In this document: in pieces, positions 23,628 through 31,235 of the stretch
Position numbering within the stretch: position 1 is the first letter of the stretch
How the letters are laid out: every line of letters starts with the position of its first letter
Source of the DNA: Acidobacteriota bacterium
GTDB taxonomy: Bacteria; Acidobacteriota; Terriglobia; Terriglobales; Acidobacteriaceae
Assembly (NCBI GenBank): GCA_013290025.1
Contig: JABCYV010000024.1
Span: 1-33,342 of the forward strand
DNA: 33,342 bases
Direction: 5' to 3'
Program-made: the position numbers and the translations under genes
Notes under the pieces: model-generated
Database searches by the model: none
Told to the model about the DNA's origin: nothing
The model's input: only the letters and a program-made list of their open reading frames with translations

Positions 23628-26252
23628 ATGGACGCTAAACAACATCGGTCACAAGGATTCACCCTGATTGCAACCCTGCTATTGCTGCTCTTGCTGTCCG
23701 GGGTCGCACTGGGCCTGATGTATATGGTAAATACCGAGACCCGGGTGGGCGGCAACGACCTGGAAAATGGTCTGGCCTACCACGCCGCCGAAGGCGGCAT
23801 GGAAAAGATGACCGCTGATCTGGCCAACCTGTTCTCCTCCAGCCAGGCGCCCAACGCGGGCAATATCGCGGCATTGCAGGCTTTTCCTCCGACCATTCCC
23901 GGCGTCACCTATCCGGAATACACCATCACCCCCACGAACGGCACGAATCCGGACGGTAGCTACGTGAGCACCACCAACACGATCTCCTCCGGCAACAACA
24001 AAGGTCTGTATGCTCAGATCATCCCTATAACGCTTGCTGTGACCGCGCAGCGGCCCCTGGGCGATGAAGTGCGCATGGTCCGCGGCGTCGAAGTGGCTCT
24101 GATTCCGGTATTCCAGTTCGGTGTGTTCTGTGACGGCGATTGCAGCTACTTCGCCGGGCCCGCCTTTGATTTCGCGGGCAGAGTCCACGCCAACGGCAAC
24201 CTCTTCCTCGCGGGCGGAGCCACCCTCACCATGGAGGACCAAGTTGCCGCCGCGGGTGAAGTGATTCGCGAGCAGCTAGCCAATGGCTACCCCACTGCTG
24301 TCAACTACACCGGGTCGGTTTTGATTCCGAACGCCCCAAGTGGTTGTAGCCCTCCAGGACCCAGTTGCCTGAACCTGGGATTGAACCAAGGCAGCAAGGT
24401 GGCAGGCCCTACTAGCGCGACTAACAACGGTGCGTGCCCTGGTGGCCCCGCGTGCTGGTCGCCCTGGGTCGTGAACAACTACCACGGCTACCTTCTTAAT
24501 GGCAGCGCAGGAGCTAAACCTTTGACCCTGCCTTTTGTGGGCGCTGGCGTCGGCGCAGTTCAAATCATTCGCCGCCCTGCGCCGGGCGAGGTTTTGGGCT
24601 CGACCTTATCTGCATCGAGACTGTTCAATCAGGCCCAGATACGGATTCAGATCAGCGACGATCCAGCCGAGAACCACAATGGCGACGTCACTAAAATCGA
24701 CGCTCAGGACATCCAACTGGCGAGTCTCGAGGATGCCAACTTGCTTCCCCTCCGTCCCGCCGACATCGGAAGCGCTGGCACGGCGCAGGCCGGTATCGCC
24801 GTAACGGGAGTAGGCACCAGCTACTTCGGCGAAGCCAAAACAGCCACGGACCCCAACTTTGTAGCCCCGCTTCACATTTATGGGAACAATTTGTATGCCG
24901 GCACTGGTGCTACCCACTGGCCGCTGGTTGACGGTTGGCTGAGAGTGGAGATCCAGAAGGCAGACGGAACCTGGCTACCAGTGACGGCAGAGTGGCTATC
25001 CCTTGGATTCGGCCGCGGCACTACCATCCCGAACACAGCTATTGGCGCGCCCAACACCGCACACCAGAGGGCAATCCTGATCTTCCAGCAATTGGCGGTT
25101 CGCGGTAACGGCGCAGGCGTGAGCGCGCTTGCCGCCACCGGAGCCAACTCGCAATACAATTGGTACCCAATCAATTTCTACGATCCGCGTGAAGGCGAAG
25201 TCCGTGACACTGCCCAAGCGGGTTGCACCCCCAATGGCGTCATGAATGCCGTCGAGCTGGACGTGTGGAACCTGAGGCAGTGGTTGAATGGCACGTTCGG
25301 CGGAAACGGCGCCTTGACCGATAACGCCAAAGAAAACGGGTACGTGCTCTATTTCTCGGACCGTCGGGGTATGCTCCCTGACGCGAACGTCGTGCCACCC
25401 ACCAAGACGGGAGAATCCGGCTTAGAGGATGTGATCAATTCCGCCGACCCGACTGGCACGCCCAACGGAACACTCGAGCTGGCTGAGGACGTGGACGGTA
25501 ACACAAAGCTCGACAACTGGGGGGGAGCCAATATCGGTGATGGTTTTGGGGTCAACACCAACGTCGTCCCCGCCAAGCCCAATCCTTTCTTACCGCGCAT
25601 TGCTTGCTCAACCTTCGCCCGAGCCAACAGGGTGTCGGGTGCCCGCCACGTGCTTCGACTGATAAACGGCACGCGCGGCAACCTGCCCACCAGGTCTGGC
25701 TACACCGGCGGCTTCACCGTAGCGTCGGAGAACCCCGTGTATATTTTGGGCGACTACAACGCTTCCCTGGCCGATCACGGTTGGAACGACACCAGCCACG
25801 CCGCCGGTGCCGTAGTTGCGGATGCAGTCACTCTGCTTTCAAATAGTTGGAGCGACGTGAACGGCTTTACTAATCCCACCAGCCCCGGCAGTCGCCCCGG
25901 AACCGAGACCTACTATCGCCTCGCTGTCGCCGCCGGTAAGAACATCGACTTTCAGCAGCCGACGACCTGGGGCGCAGCCAACGACTATGGAACCGATGGT
26001 GGAGTACACAACTTCCTGCGCTACATCGAGGCTTGGGGAGCTCCGCTGCACTATCGGGGTTCGCTGGTCAGCTTGTATTACGCGCAGTACGGCACCGGGA
26101 TCTTCAAGTGCTGTACTACGGTCTACTCGCCGCCCACGCGTGACTATTCTTTTGACAAGCTGTTCCTGATCCCGTCGAACCTGCCGCCAGGAACGCCCAT
26201 GTTCAGGGACGTAGACAACACGAGTTTCCGTCAGGACTTCCGTCCTTACTAA
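23628..26252 (+). CDS. Large PilX-like pilus-tip protein
   Basis: The start at 23628 (AGGAG about 11 nt upstream) gives 874 residues; a GTG at 23589 overlapping the pilW stop is possible. The N-terminus MDAKQHRSQG is followed by FTLIATLLLLLLLSGVALGL, a prepilin-like helix without Glu at +5, as in PilX_N proteins, then YMVNTETRVGGNDLENGLAYHAAEGGMEKMT by position 35-65, abbreviated here. The rest is a long secreted region, unlike the usual short PilX. It includes an EF-hand/dockerin-like DVDGNTKLD (25488-25514), paired cysteines and a C-terminal domain rich in Tyr and Trp. It is in the position of PilX in a FimT-PilV-PilW-PilX operon; the large C-terminal part may be the adhesin-like tip. That last point is inference. 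Confidence 0.8.
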   Translation: MDAKQHRSQGFTLIATLLLLLLLSGVALGLMYMVNTETRVGGNDLENGLAYHAAEGGMEKMTADLANLFSSSQAPNAGNIAALQAFPPTIPGVTYPEYTITPTNGTNPDGSYVSTTNTISSGNNKGLYAQIIPITLAVTAQRPLGDEVRMVRGVEVALIPVFQFGVFCDGDCSYFAGPAFDFAGRVHANGNLFLAGGATLTMEDQVAAAGEVIREQLANGYPTAVNYTGSVLIPNAPSGCSPPGPSCLNLGLNQGSKVAGPTSATNNGACPGGPACWSPWVVNNYHGYLLNGSAGAKPLTLPFVGAGVGAVQIIRRPAPGEVLGSTLSASRLFNQAQIRIQISDDPAENHNGDVTKIDAQDIQLASLEDANLLPLRPADIGSAGTAQAGIAVTGVGTSYFGEAKTATDPNFVAPLHIYGNNLYAGTGATHWPLVDGWLRVEIQKADGTWLPVTAEWLSLGFGRGTTIPNTAIGAPNTAHQRAILIFQQLAVRGNGAGVSALAATGANSQYNWYPINFYDPREGEVRDTAQAGCTPNGVMNAVELDVWNLRQWLNGTFGGNGALTDNAKENGYVLYFSDRRGMLPDANVVPPTKTGESGLEDVINSADPTGTPNGTLELAEDVDGNTKLDNWGGANIGDGFGVNTNVVPAKPNPFLPRIACSTFARANRVSGARHVLRLINGTRGNLPTRSGYTGGFTVASENPVYILGDYNASLADHGWNDTSHAAGAVVADAVTLLSNSWSDVNGFTNPTSPGSRPGTETYYRLAVAAGKNIDFQQPTTWGAANDYGTDGGVHNFLRYIEAWGAPLHYRGSLVSLYYAQYGTGIFKCCTTVYSPPTRDYSFDKLFLIPSNLPPGTPMFRDVDNTSFRQDFRPY

Positions 26253-26266
26253 GCACTCGAGCAAGC

Positions 26267-26305
26267 GCCCCGACTCTGCTACGCAGAGTCGGGGCTTTTT
26301 TCTTT
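26267..26305 (+). terminator. Strong rho-independent terminator of pseudopilin operon
   Basis: GCCCCGACTCTGC (26267-26279) and GCAGAGTCGGGGC (26283-26295) form a perfect 13-bp stem with a TAC loop, followed by TTTTTTCTTT. It lies 14 nt after the stop of the PilX-like gene and separates the operon from the DUF3179 gene. Confidence 0.93.
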
Positions 26306-26324
26306 GTCTGATATAAATCAATTA

Positions 26325-26351
26325 TTGCGATTCGATCCAGCGTTCTATATT
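26325..26351 (+). promoter_or_regulatory. Possible promoter of DUF3179 gene
   Basis: In the AT-rich gap after the terminator, TTGCGA (26325-26330) and TATATT (26346-26351) could be -35 and -10 boxes with a 15-nt spacer, shorter than ideal. Because a strong terminator lies just upstream, a promoter must exist between it and 26408. Confidence 0.35.
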
Positions 26352-26407
26352 TTTGCTGATTGCTGCAGGCGGAGCCCCGGCGAGTGGTACGGAGACGAAG
26401 GATCTGA

Positions 26408-27637
26408 ATGGAACTCGTCGATAGCGGCGCGGTGAAGACGAAGAGCGGACGCATGATTCCCAGCCTGGGGTTTGCGCTGCTCGTTGCCGCCAGCTCCAGC
26501 CTTTTTCTTATTCCGGCTTTCATCATCCGCCCGTTCCGGTTTCAATCTCCTCGTGGACTGATTTTGGCGATGGCCTTGCGTCAAAACGCCCCACTCTGGA
26601 CAGCCGTGTTCACTGCAGGGGCGATCGTGTTCGCTATCTTCTTGTGGCCGCGCATCTCGATCTGGAAACGAATTCCGCTGGTGCTGGGCCTGTGCCTGGC
26701 TTGCGGTGCCGCGGTGATGTCGCGGATCGATTATTTCGAGTGGATGTTCCATCCCGTGCCGGTCCCCGGATTCGAATCCGCGGATCACACAGGGTTGGAC
26801 TCCTCGGAGATGGTGATTGCGGTGCGATTCGGCAATGACGCTCGTGCCTACCCGATTCGCGAAATGGCATATCACCACGTGGTGAACGACGTCGTGGACG
26901 GAGTGCCCCTCGCGGTGACATATTGAACGCTCTGTCACACCGGTCTGGTGTGGAAACGGACCCTGAACGGAAGGCCACTGCACTTCCACCTGGCCGGAAT
27001 CAACAATCAGAACTTCCTGATGCGCGACGACGAAACCGGAAGCTGGTGGCAACAGATCACTGGGAAGGCCATCTTTGGGCCACTGAAAGGCCGGCAGCTT
27101 GATGCCGTACTCAGCGATGAACTGACCTTCGGTCTGTGGAAGCAGGAGTCGCCCGCGGGAAAGGTGCTCGCTCCGGTGACTAAATACCAGGATGAATACG
27201 AAAGCGAGTGGGAACCAAAGGTGGCCAAGTTGCCAGTCGTCATCAACTTCCCTCGAACTCCGCTACAGTCGCGGGATATCTTGATTGGGATGGAAATCAG
27301 CGGCGCCAGCCGGGCCTATCCTATGCCCGCGGTGCTGGCACAATCGCCAGTTCAGGACCGGCTCGGCGGAACTCCCATCCTGCTGGTGGTTGGGCCTGAC
27401 GGAAAATCGGTGCGCGCTTTTGTGAGCCGTCTGGACGGAAAAGATATTGAACTGTTCCGCAAGAGTGGAAGTGAATGGGTGATGGTGGATTCGACCTCTG
27501 GGAGCGAATGGAATTTTCAAGGGTGCGCCATAACTGGCCCGGCCCAAGGAAAATGCTTGCAGCCACTGCCCGTCCTCAAAGATTACTGGTTTGATTGGCG
27601 GAATTACCACCCCGAGACCAGCGTATACCGTCACTGA
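26408..27637 (+). CDS. DUF3179 protein, candidate selenoprotein (in-frame UGA at 26924)
   Basis: The frame runs from ATG 26408 (AAGGA 5 nt upstream) to TGA 27635-27637 and contains one internal TGA at 26924-26926; read through, it gives 409 residues with Sec at 173. Three N-terminal transmembrane helices lie at about 19-40, 62-80 and 89-105. The DUF3179 domain covers about 110-400 (AYPIREMAYHHVVNDVVDG, GSWWQQITGKAIFGPLKG, ISGASRAYPMPAVL). Family members carry TYCxxC at the internal site; here it reads TY-UGA-TLCHTG, so UGA replaces exactly the first Cys, leaving Cys176. The downstream part keeps family features to its natural end. The first later start, GTG 26948, lacks a ribosome site and would begin after the motif. 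A SECIS-like hairpin follows the UGA. DUF3179 has no known function; the U-x-x-C suggests redox or metal chemistry. A nonsense mutation or sequence error is the alternative. Confidence 0.75.
26924..26952 (+). promoter_or_regulatory. UGA plus SECIS-like hairpin
   Basis: After UGA (26924-26926), 15 nt of which the last six form the stem lead to a hairpin: CACACC (26936-26941), loop GGUCU (26942-26946), GGUGUG (26947-26952). The stem is six perfect pairs. Bacterial SECIS elements sit just downstream of the UGA and present a G-U in a small apical loop to SelB. From memory, the E. coli fdhF SECIS loop is AGGUCU, about 18 nt after its UGA. The bulged U of the E. coli stem is not present, and the distance is at the short end of the usual range. 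Confidence 0.6.
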
Positions 27638-27879
27638 CCTCGGCCTGCGGCCCCGTGCTCCTTGACGTTCTGACCTTGCCCTTCCGACTGAGCAATACAT
27701 CTTGCCGTGATCACCACGCCGTTGCAGATGAACTTGCCATCCGCCTGTTGCATGCATGGCTGGGTAAAGCTATGAACGCTGATACCGATGCAACCGGTGG
27801 GTATAACCAGCTTCGTACGTCGAACAGGGGCGCATCCAACCGACGAAAGCAGAACGACCAGGAGCACGGTCTTCCTCAT
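27631..27879 (-). CDS. Small Cys-rich putative lipoprotein
   Basis: An 82-residue reverse-strand frame starts MRKTVLLVVLLSSVGC, a lipoprotein signal with lipobox SVGC, so the mature protein would be acylated at Cys16. GGGAG stands about 10 nt before the ATG at 27879; an in-frame extension to 27972 is less likely. The mature part has five cysteines in all (GCAPV, GCIGIS, QPCMQ, FICNG, ARCIA), plus a Gly/Gln tail. No family is recognised. Its last 7 nt overlap the 3' end of the convergent DUF3179 gene. The lipobox and ribosome site support it being real. Confidence 0.6.
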   Translation of the reverse strand: MRKTVLLVVLLSSVGCAPVRRTKLVIPTGCIGISVHSFTQPCMQQADGKFICNGVVITARCIAQSEGQGQNVKEHGAAGRGQ

Positions 27880-28081
27880 TGCGATAACGCTCCCACGTTC
27901 TTTTTCGCGGTCACAATTATCTATCCACTGCAAGAATTCATCGGCAGCACTTATGCTTCCTTTAGTCCACAACGTTTAGTGTGGCAGGCCCGCGAACCAG
28001 CTTCTCCCGAGGCGGACCTGTGCAGCCAGCCCGTGTATGATCAACTCACTTCGGTAAAAGTGAGTCGGGGGGAGGATCCTG

Positions 28082-28696
28082 TTGCCTCATATCAGCGCAA
28101 TTTTTTGGGATGTGGGCGGCGTGCTTCTGAACAATGCCTGGGACCGTGAAGAGCGAGAACGAGCCTTTCGTCAGTTCAACCTGGACGAGAAAGAGTTTGC
28201 CGACCGTCACGAAATGGTGGTGTCGTCGTTCGAACGTGGCAAGATTAGTCTCGACGAATATCTTGACCGGACGATTTTCTATCGACCGCGGCCCTTTGCA
28301 CGGGAGGTTTTCAAAGAATACATGTTCTCCCTGTCGCAGCCTTACCCCGATACGCTGGCCCTGGCGCGAGAGTTGGCGAAGTCGGGCAAGTATCTGATGG
28401 CAACCATCAACAACGAATCGAAGGAGCTGAATCACTATCGGATTCAGACTTTCGGCTTGCGCGAGGTCTTCACTCTTTTCGTGAGCTCATGTTTCGTGGG
28501 ATTGCGGAAACCGGAACAGGAAATCTACCTTCTGGCGCTCGAAGTGACCCAGAAGCCGGCGGAAGAGTGCTGCTTCATCGACGATCGTGCTCTGAATCTT
28601 GAATGCGCCCGCAAACTGGGCATGCACACAATTGAGATGAAGAACGCGAAGCAACTGCGAGAAGATCTGAGCAAGCTCGGAGTGGGCGGCGCATGA
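28082..28696 (+). CDS. HAD-superfamily hydrolase
   Basis: A 204-residue soluble HAD-like hydrolase. Motif I is ISAIFWDVGGVLLNNAWD, with the nucleophile Asp10 and Gly at the +2 position where many HAD phosphatases have Asp; DxGGV forms are seen in the branch related to the epoxide hydrolase N-terminal phosphatase. Motif II is ATINNES, motif III Lys is in GLRKPEQEIY and motif IV is CFIDDRALN. A helical cap of about 70 residues lies between motifs I and II. The start is TTG at 28082, supported by a strong GGGGGAGGAT just upstream and no ATG nearby. The substrate is unknown. It ends 24 nt from the stop of the convergent zinc-ribbon gene. Confidence 0.85.
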   Translation: MPHISAIFWDVGGVLLNNAWDREERERAFRQFNLDEKEFADRHEMVVSSFERGKISLDEYLDRTIFYRPRPFAREVFKEYMFSLSQPYPDTLALARELAKSGKYLMATINNESKELNHYRIQTFGLREVFTLFVSSCFVGLRKPEQEIYLLALEVTQKPAEECCFIDDRALNLECARKLGMHTIEMKNAKQLREDLSKLGVGGA

Positions 28697-28720
28697 CTTG
28701 GCTAAATCACGCTGCCGTCG

Positions 28721-29710
28721 TCAGGGCTTGCGCGGTAGCCGGGGCGTTGCGCTGCTCGGATTCGGCGCACTGGGCTTCGCCGCGGGCTCACTCGCGATCC
28801 CCAAACTGAGATCGCTTGACCAGCAGTCCGCGACGATCTTCCATTCGCCACCGGCTAGGCGGTTGAGGATAACCAGGTACTTCCCCCGCTCTTCGCGCCG
28901 TTTTCCCATGGCAACTGGGACTAGCATCTGGCAGCGACCGGCTTCGTAAGCGAGATCGCCAAAAAGTTCGACCCGCAATGGCTCCAGTTCCACCTCGCCC
29001 AATCCAGCATCGAGCACGGCAAAGAAGAATTCACGAATAGCTGCCGTCCCGCGCACCGCCGGGACATTGGAGCGCAACACCAGCGCGTCGGCTACGTAGA
29101 GTTCCACCAGATCATCCAGTTGTTTGGTGTTGCAGGCCTGGACCCAATCCTGGCTCAATTTGCGAACGGCAGCTTCAGCCCGGCTCAAGCCGACAGCACC
29201 CGCAGGAGCCCGCCCTCGGGCGGCCGGTTCGCGCCCAACGGCATCGGCAGCAACGCGGGGCTCAGCGCTCGCAGGCCGCGAAGCGCCGTCGGGCGCGGGA
29301 AAATAATGGTGATGATAATGATGGTGGTAGTGATGCTGCCCTGGGGCAGGCGCCACGTTCGACTTGAACTGTGCTGGCGCGGATGACGGTTCTTCCCCTG
29401 CTTCCACCAGCGGGACGCCGCAGGTGGCACAGAACTTGTGCTCCGCGCGGTTCGCGCTCCCACAGGCAATACAGGTGCGTGCCGCTGCTTGGAAGTCGGT
29501 GTGGTCCACGGATTCTTCGCTCTCAGCCTCAAGCGCCATTCGTTGAACGACCTGGAGGGCGGCAGCAATCGACTCCGTCCCCGGCCGGGGATGACGCATG
29601 TCTTGTTTCAGTCGTGTCAAAAACTCATCGACCGCCGGGTCAGGAATAAGTTCTCCCTTCGGACCGATTGGCGAATTTTTGGGCGGCCCGGATTTTTCTT
29701 TGTGATCCAC
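28721..29710 (-). CDS. Zinc-ribbon, His-rich linker and SnoaL/DUF4440-like domain
   Basis: A 329-residue protein with a composite layout. Residues of about 20-72 are helical. A zinc ribbon follows (CIACGSANRAEHKFCATCG, about 79-97). Then comes a His/Tyr-rich run (QHHYHHHYHHHYF, about 123-136) in a low-complexity Ala/Pro linker. Residues of about 175-300 look like a SnoaL/NTF2-like domain (AVRKLSQDWVQACNTKQLD, then DLVELYVADALVLRSNVPAV and GEWKIVADCWSSDL). NTF2-like domains form a cone-shaped pocket; some are enzymes and others bind ligands. No signal peptide is seen, so it is probably cytoplasmic. The start is GTG at 29710 without a clear ribosome site. The role is unknown. Confidence 0.75.
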   Translation of the reverse strand: MDHKEKSGPPKNSPIGPKGELIPDPAVDEFLTRLKQDMRHPRPGTESIAAALQVVQRMALEAESEESVDHTDFQAAARTCIACGSANRAEHKFCATCGVPLVEAGEEPSSAPAQFKSNVAPAPGQHHYHHHYHHHYFPAPDGASRPASAEPRVAADAVGREPAARGRAPAGAVGLSRAEAAVRKLSQDWVQACNTKQLDDLVELYVADALVLRSNVPAVRGTAAIREFFFAVLDAGLGEVELEPLRVELFGDLAYEAGRCQMLVPVAMGKRREERGKYLVILNRLAGGEWKIVADCWSSDLSLGIASEPAAKPSAPNPSSATPRLPRKP

Positions 29711-29743
29711 GAAGGTATGTGCTCATTTTAGTCGAAAAATTTC

Positions 29744-30193
29744 TTAGCGGCTGGAAAACTCGACCTTCGCCTCAGCGTCGGTAGGAACTCCGTTGCACAT
29801 TGCGGGGCGATACCGCCAGGTGCGCACCGCGTCCAGTATGGTTCGGTCCTCCGAAGAACCAGCGCTCGCTAGAACCAGCGGACTGTGGACCCGACCGTCG
29901 GTGCCCACAATGAAACTGACGGTGACTTTTGCATTCGACTTTGGTTCGTCTAAGAGCGGATCGGGCGTGGCCAACGCTTGCGGCAGCTGTGTGGCTTCGC
30001 AACCTGGACGTGCGGCGGGGTGCTGCAAGGCGGCAAATTGGGAATCATGCGGCGCTGAAGTCCAGACTTGACGCTCGTGACCGGAAATCGATGGTCGAGC
30101 CAATCCCTGGGGCGACAGACTCTTTACGGAAGCCAAACCTACTGCCGAACCGATCACCACAAGCAGAAAAGACCTCAGACCGCGAAGCAGCAT
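29744..30193 (-). CDS. TonB C-terminal domain protein
   Basis: A 149-residue protein with an N-terminal hydrophobic helix (about 8-26) that would be a membrane anchor or signal peptide, a short linker, and a TonB_C domain at about 65-148. The domain reads KVTVSFIVGTDGRVHSPLVL and ILDAVRTWRYRPAMCNG, with a second Cys in RPGCEATQLPQ that could form a disulfide in the periplasm. It lacks the long Pro-rich spacer of classical TonB, so it may not span the periplasm to a receptor. It is on the same strand as the zinc-ribbon gene, 33 nt upstream of it, and may share its transcript. Confidence 0.78.
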   Translation of the reverse strand: MLLRGLRSFLLVVIGSAVGLASVKSLSPQGLARPSISGHERQVWTSAPHDSQFAALQHPAARPGCEATQLPQALATPDPLLDEPKSNAKVTVSFIVGTDGRVHSPLVLASAGSSEDRTILDAVRTWRYRPAMCNGVPTDAEAKVEFSSR

Positions 30194-30504
30194 ATTTCAT
30201 CCTCGGGAGCGCAGGTGAAACGCGAGAGACCACTCCCAATATGCCAAGCAAAAGGGCAATCAGCATACCAGGCGGACAGCTCGTACCTAATTCACAGCAT
30301 GGTATTTATGGAGTCGACTCTAGCGTGCGTCCCAAGGCGAAGTGAAAAACATTGCAGTTAAAGGCATTGTGAAGGAACCAACGTCCAAGGGTGCTGAAAG
30401 AGCCGCGACCTCAACTAGCGGGGAGCATCGTGATTTGTTGAAGAGATGCGTGTTCTGCCCACATAAGGATAGGTGTAATATCGGCGGCGGAATCGGCATA
30501 ACCG
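30194..30504. other. Divergent intergenic region without a gene
   Basis: About 310 nt between the TonB_C gene (reverse) and the channel-like gene (forward). Short open frames here have no ribosome site or recognisable pattern. TGTAATAT near 30473-30480 could be a -10 box for the channel gene, but no good -35 was found. No RNA gene or terminator was seen. Confidence 0.35.
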
Positions 30505-31200
30505 ATGTCTAAAACTTCACTCGAGACTCTGACCCACTCGCATCGCTCGTCGGCCTTGGCCGCGCGCAGGTTCTTTCTGCTGTTTCTCTTCCTGTTGGGA
30601 TCTCTGATTCTCTATCCTTATGCGGAAACCAGCGCTTTCGGTTACTACTCCTTCCGCGTGCTTGGAAGCGCCGCTATTCTGTTCAGCGTGTACGCGGTCA
30701 GCTTCCGGCGGGGCCTCATCGTTTTCGCCCTACTTCTAGCAGTTCCCGCATTTCTGCACCGCATCATGAATTTCCGTGCTGACGCCAGTTCCCTTTCGAT
30801 CCTTAACATCGTCCTCAGCTTTGTGTTTGACGCGTTTGTTGTCGTTGTCATTTTCCGCCGCGTCTTTTCCCATGACCAGCCCAACTCGGAAACCATCTTT
30901 GGAGCACTCTGCGTCTATCTGCTGGTGGGATTCGGCTTTGCCAGCCTCTACGGGATGGTGGCCACGCTCCAGCCACACGCCTTCTATCTCGATCCGGTGG
31001 CAAATCTTCACATGGTTCCCGAACGCATGGATTTCATTTACTACAGCTTTGGAACCATGACCGCACTGGGAGCGGCGGGGATTACTCCTGTCTCGGCTGA
31101 GGCACGTTCTCTTTCTGTGATTGAAGCCATCCTCGGTGTGCTGTACCTGGCAGTTCTGATTTCAAGACTGGCCGGCGCCTACCGGCGCCCAGGGGCTTAG
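30505..31200 (+). CDS. Six-helix ion-channel-like protein with altered filter
   Basis: A 231-residue membrane protein with six predicted helices (about 23-40, 47-68, 72-90, 97-122, 130-152 and 206-226). Between helices 5 and 6 lies a pore-loop-like segment, FIYYSFGTMTALGAAGITPVS. In two-helix potassium channel modules (Ion_trans_2) the same place normally reads T-x-G-Y-G-D-I-T-P; here GYGD is replaced by GAAG while the flanking Leu-Gly and ITPVS are kept. The last helix (LSVIEAILGVLYLAVLISRLAG) matches the family inner helix. It may be a non-selective or non-conducting relative. The ATG at 30505 lacks a strong ribosome site. It is a single gene, converging with ilvC. Confidence 0.75.
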   Translation: MSKTSLETLTHSHRSSALAARRFFLLFLFLLGSLILYPYAETSAFGYYSFRVLGSAAILFSVYAVSFRRGLIVFALLLAVPAFLHRIMNFRADASSLSILNIVLSFVFDAFVVVVIFRRVFSHDQPNSETIFGALCVYLLVGFGFASLYGMVATLQPHAFYLDPVANLHMVPERMDFIYYSFGTMTALGAAGITPVSAEARSLSVIEAILGVLYLAVLISRLAGAYRRPGA

Positions 31201-31235
31201 CGGCAATCGCCAATCGTCGCGCTTCCGAAGTAGAA

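Noticed and set aside
26948-27637. A separate 229-codon gene starting at GTG 26948
   Set aside because: It has no ribosome site, begins in the middle of the DUF3179 domain just after the CxxC motif, and is in the same frame as the upstream part.
27595-28149. Forward open frame of 184 codons after the DUF3179 gene
   Set aside because: It overlaps the DUF3179 3' end, the reverse lipoprotein and the HAD gene start, and its translation has no pattern.
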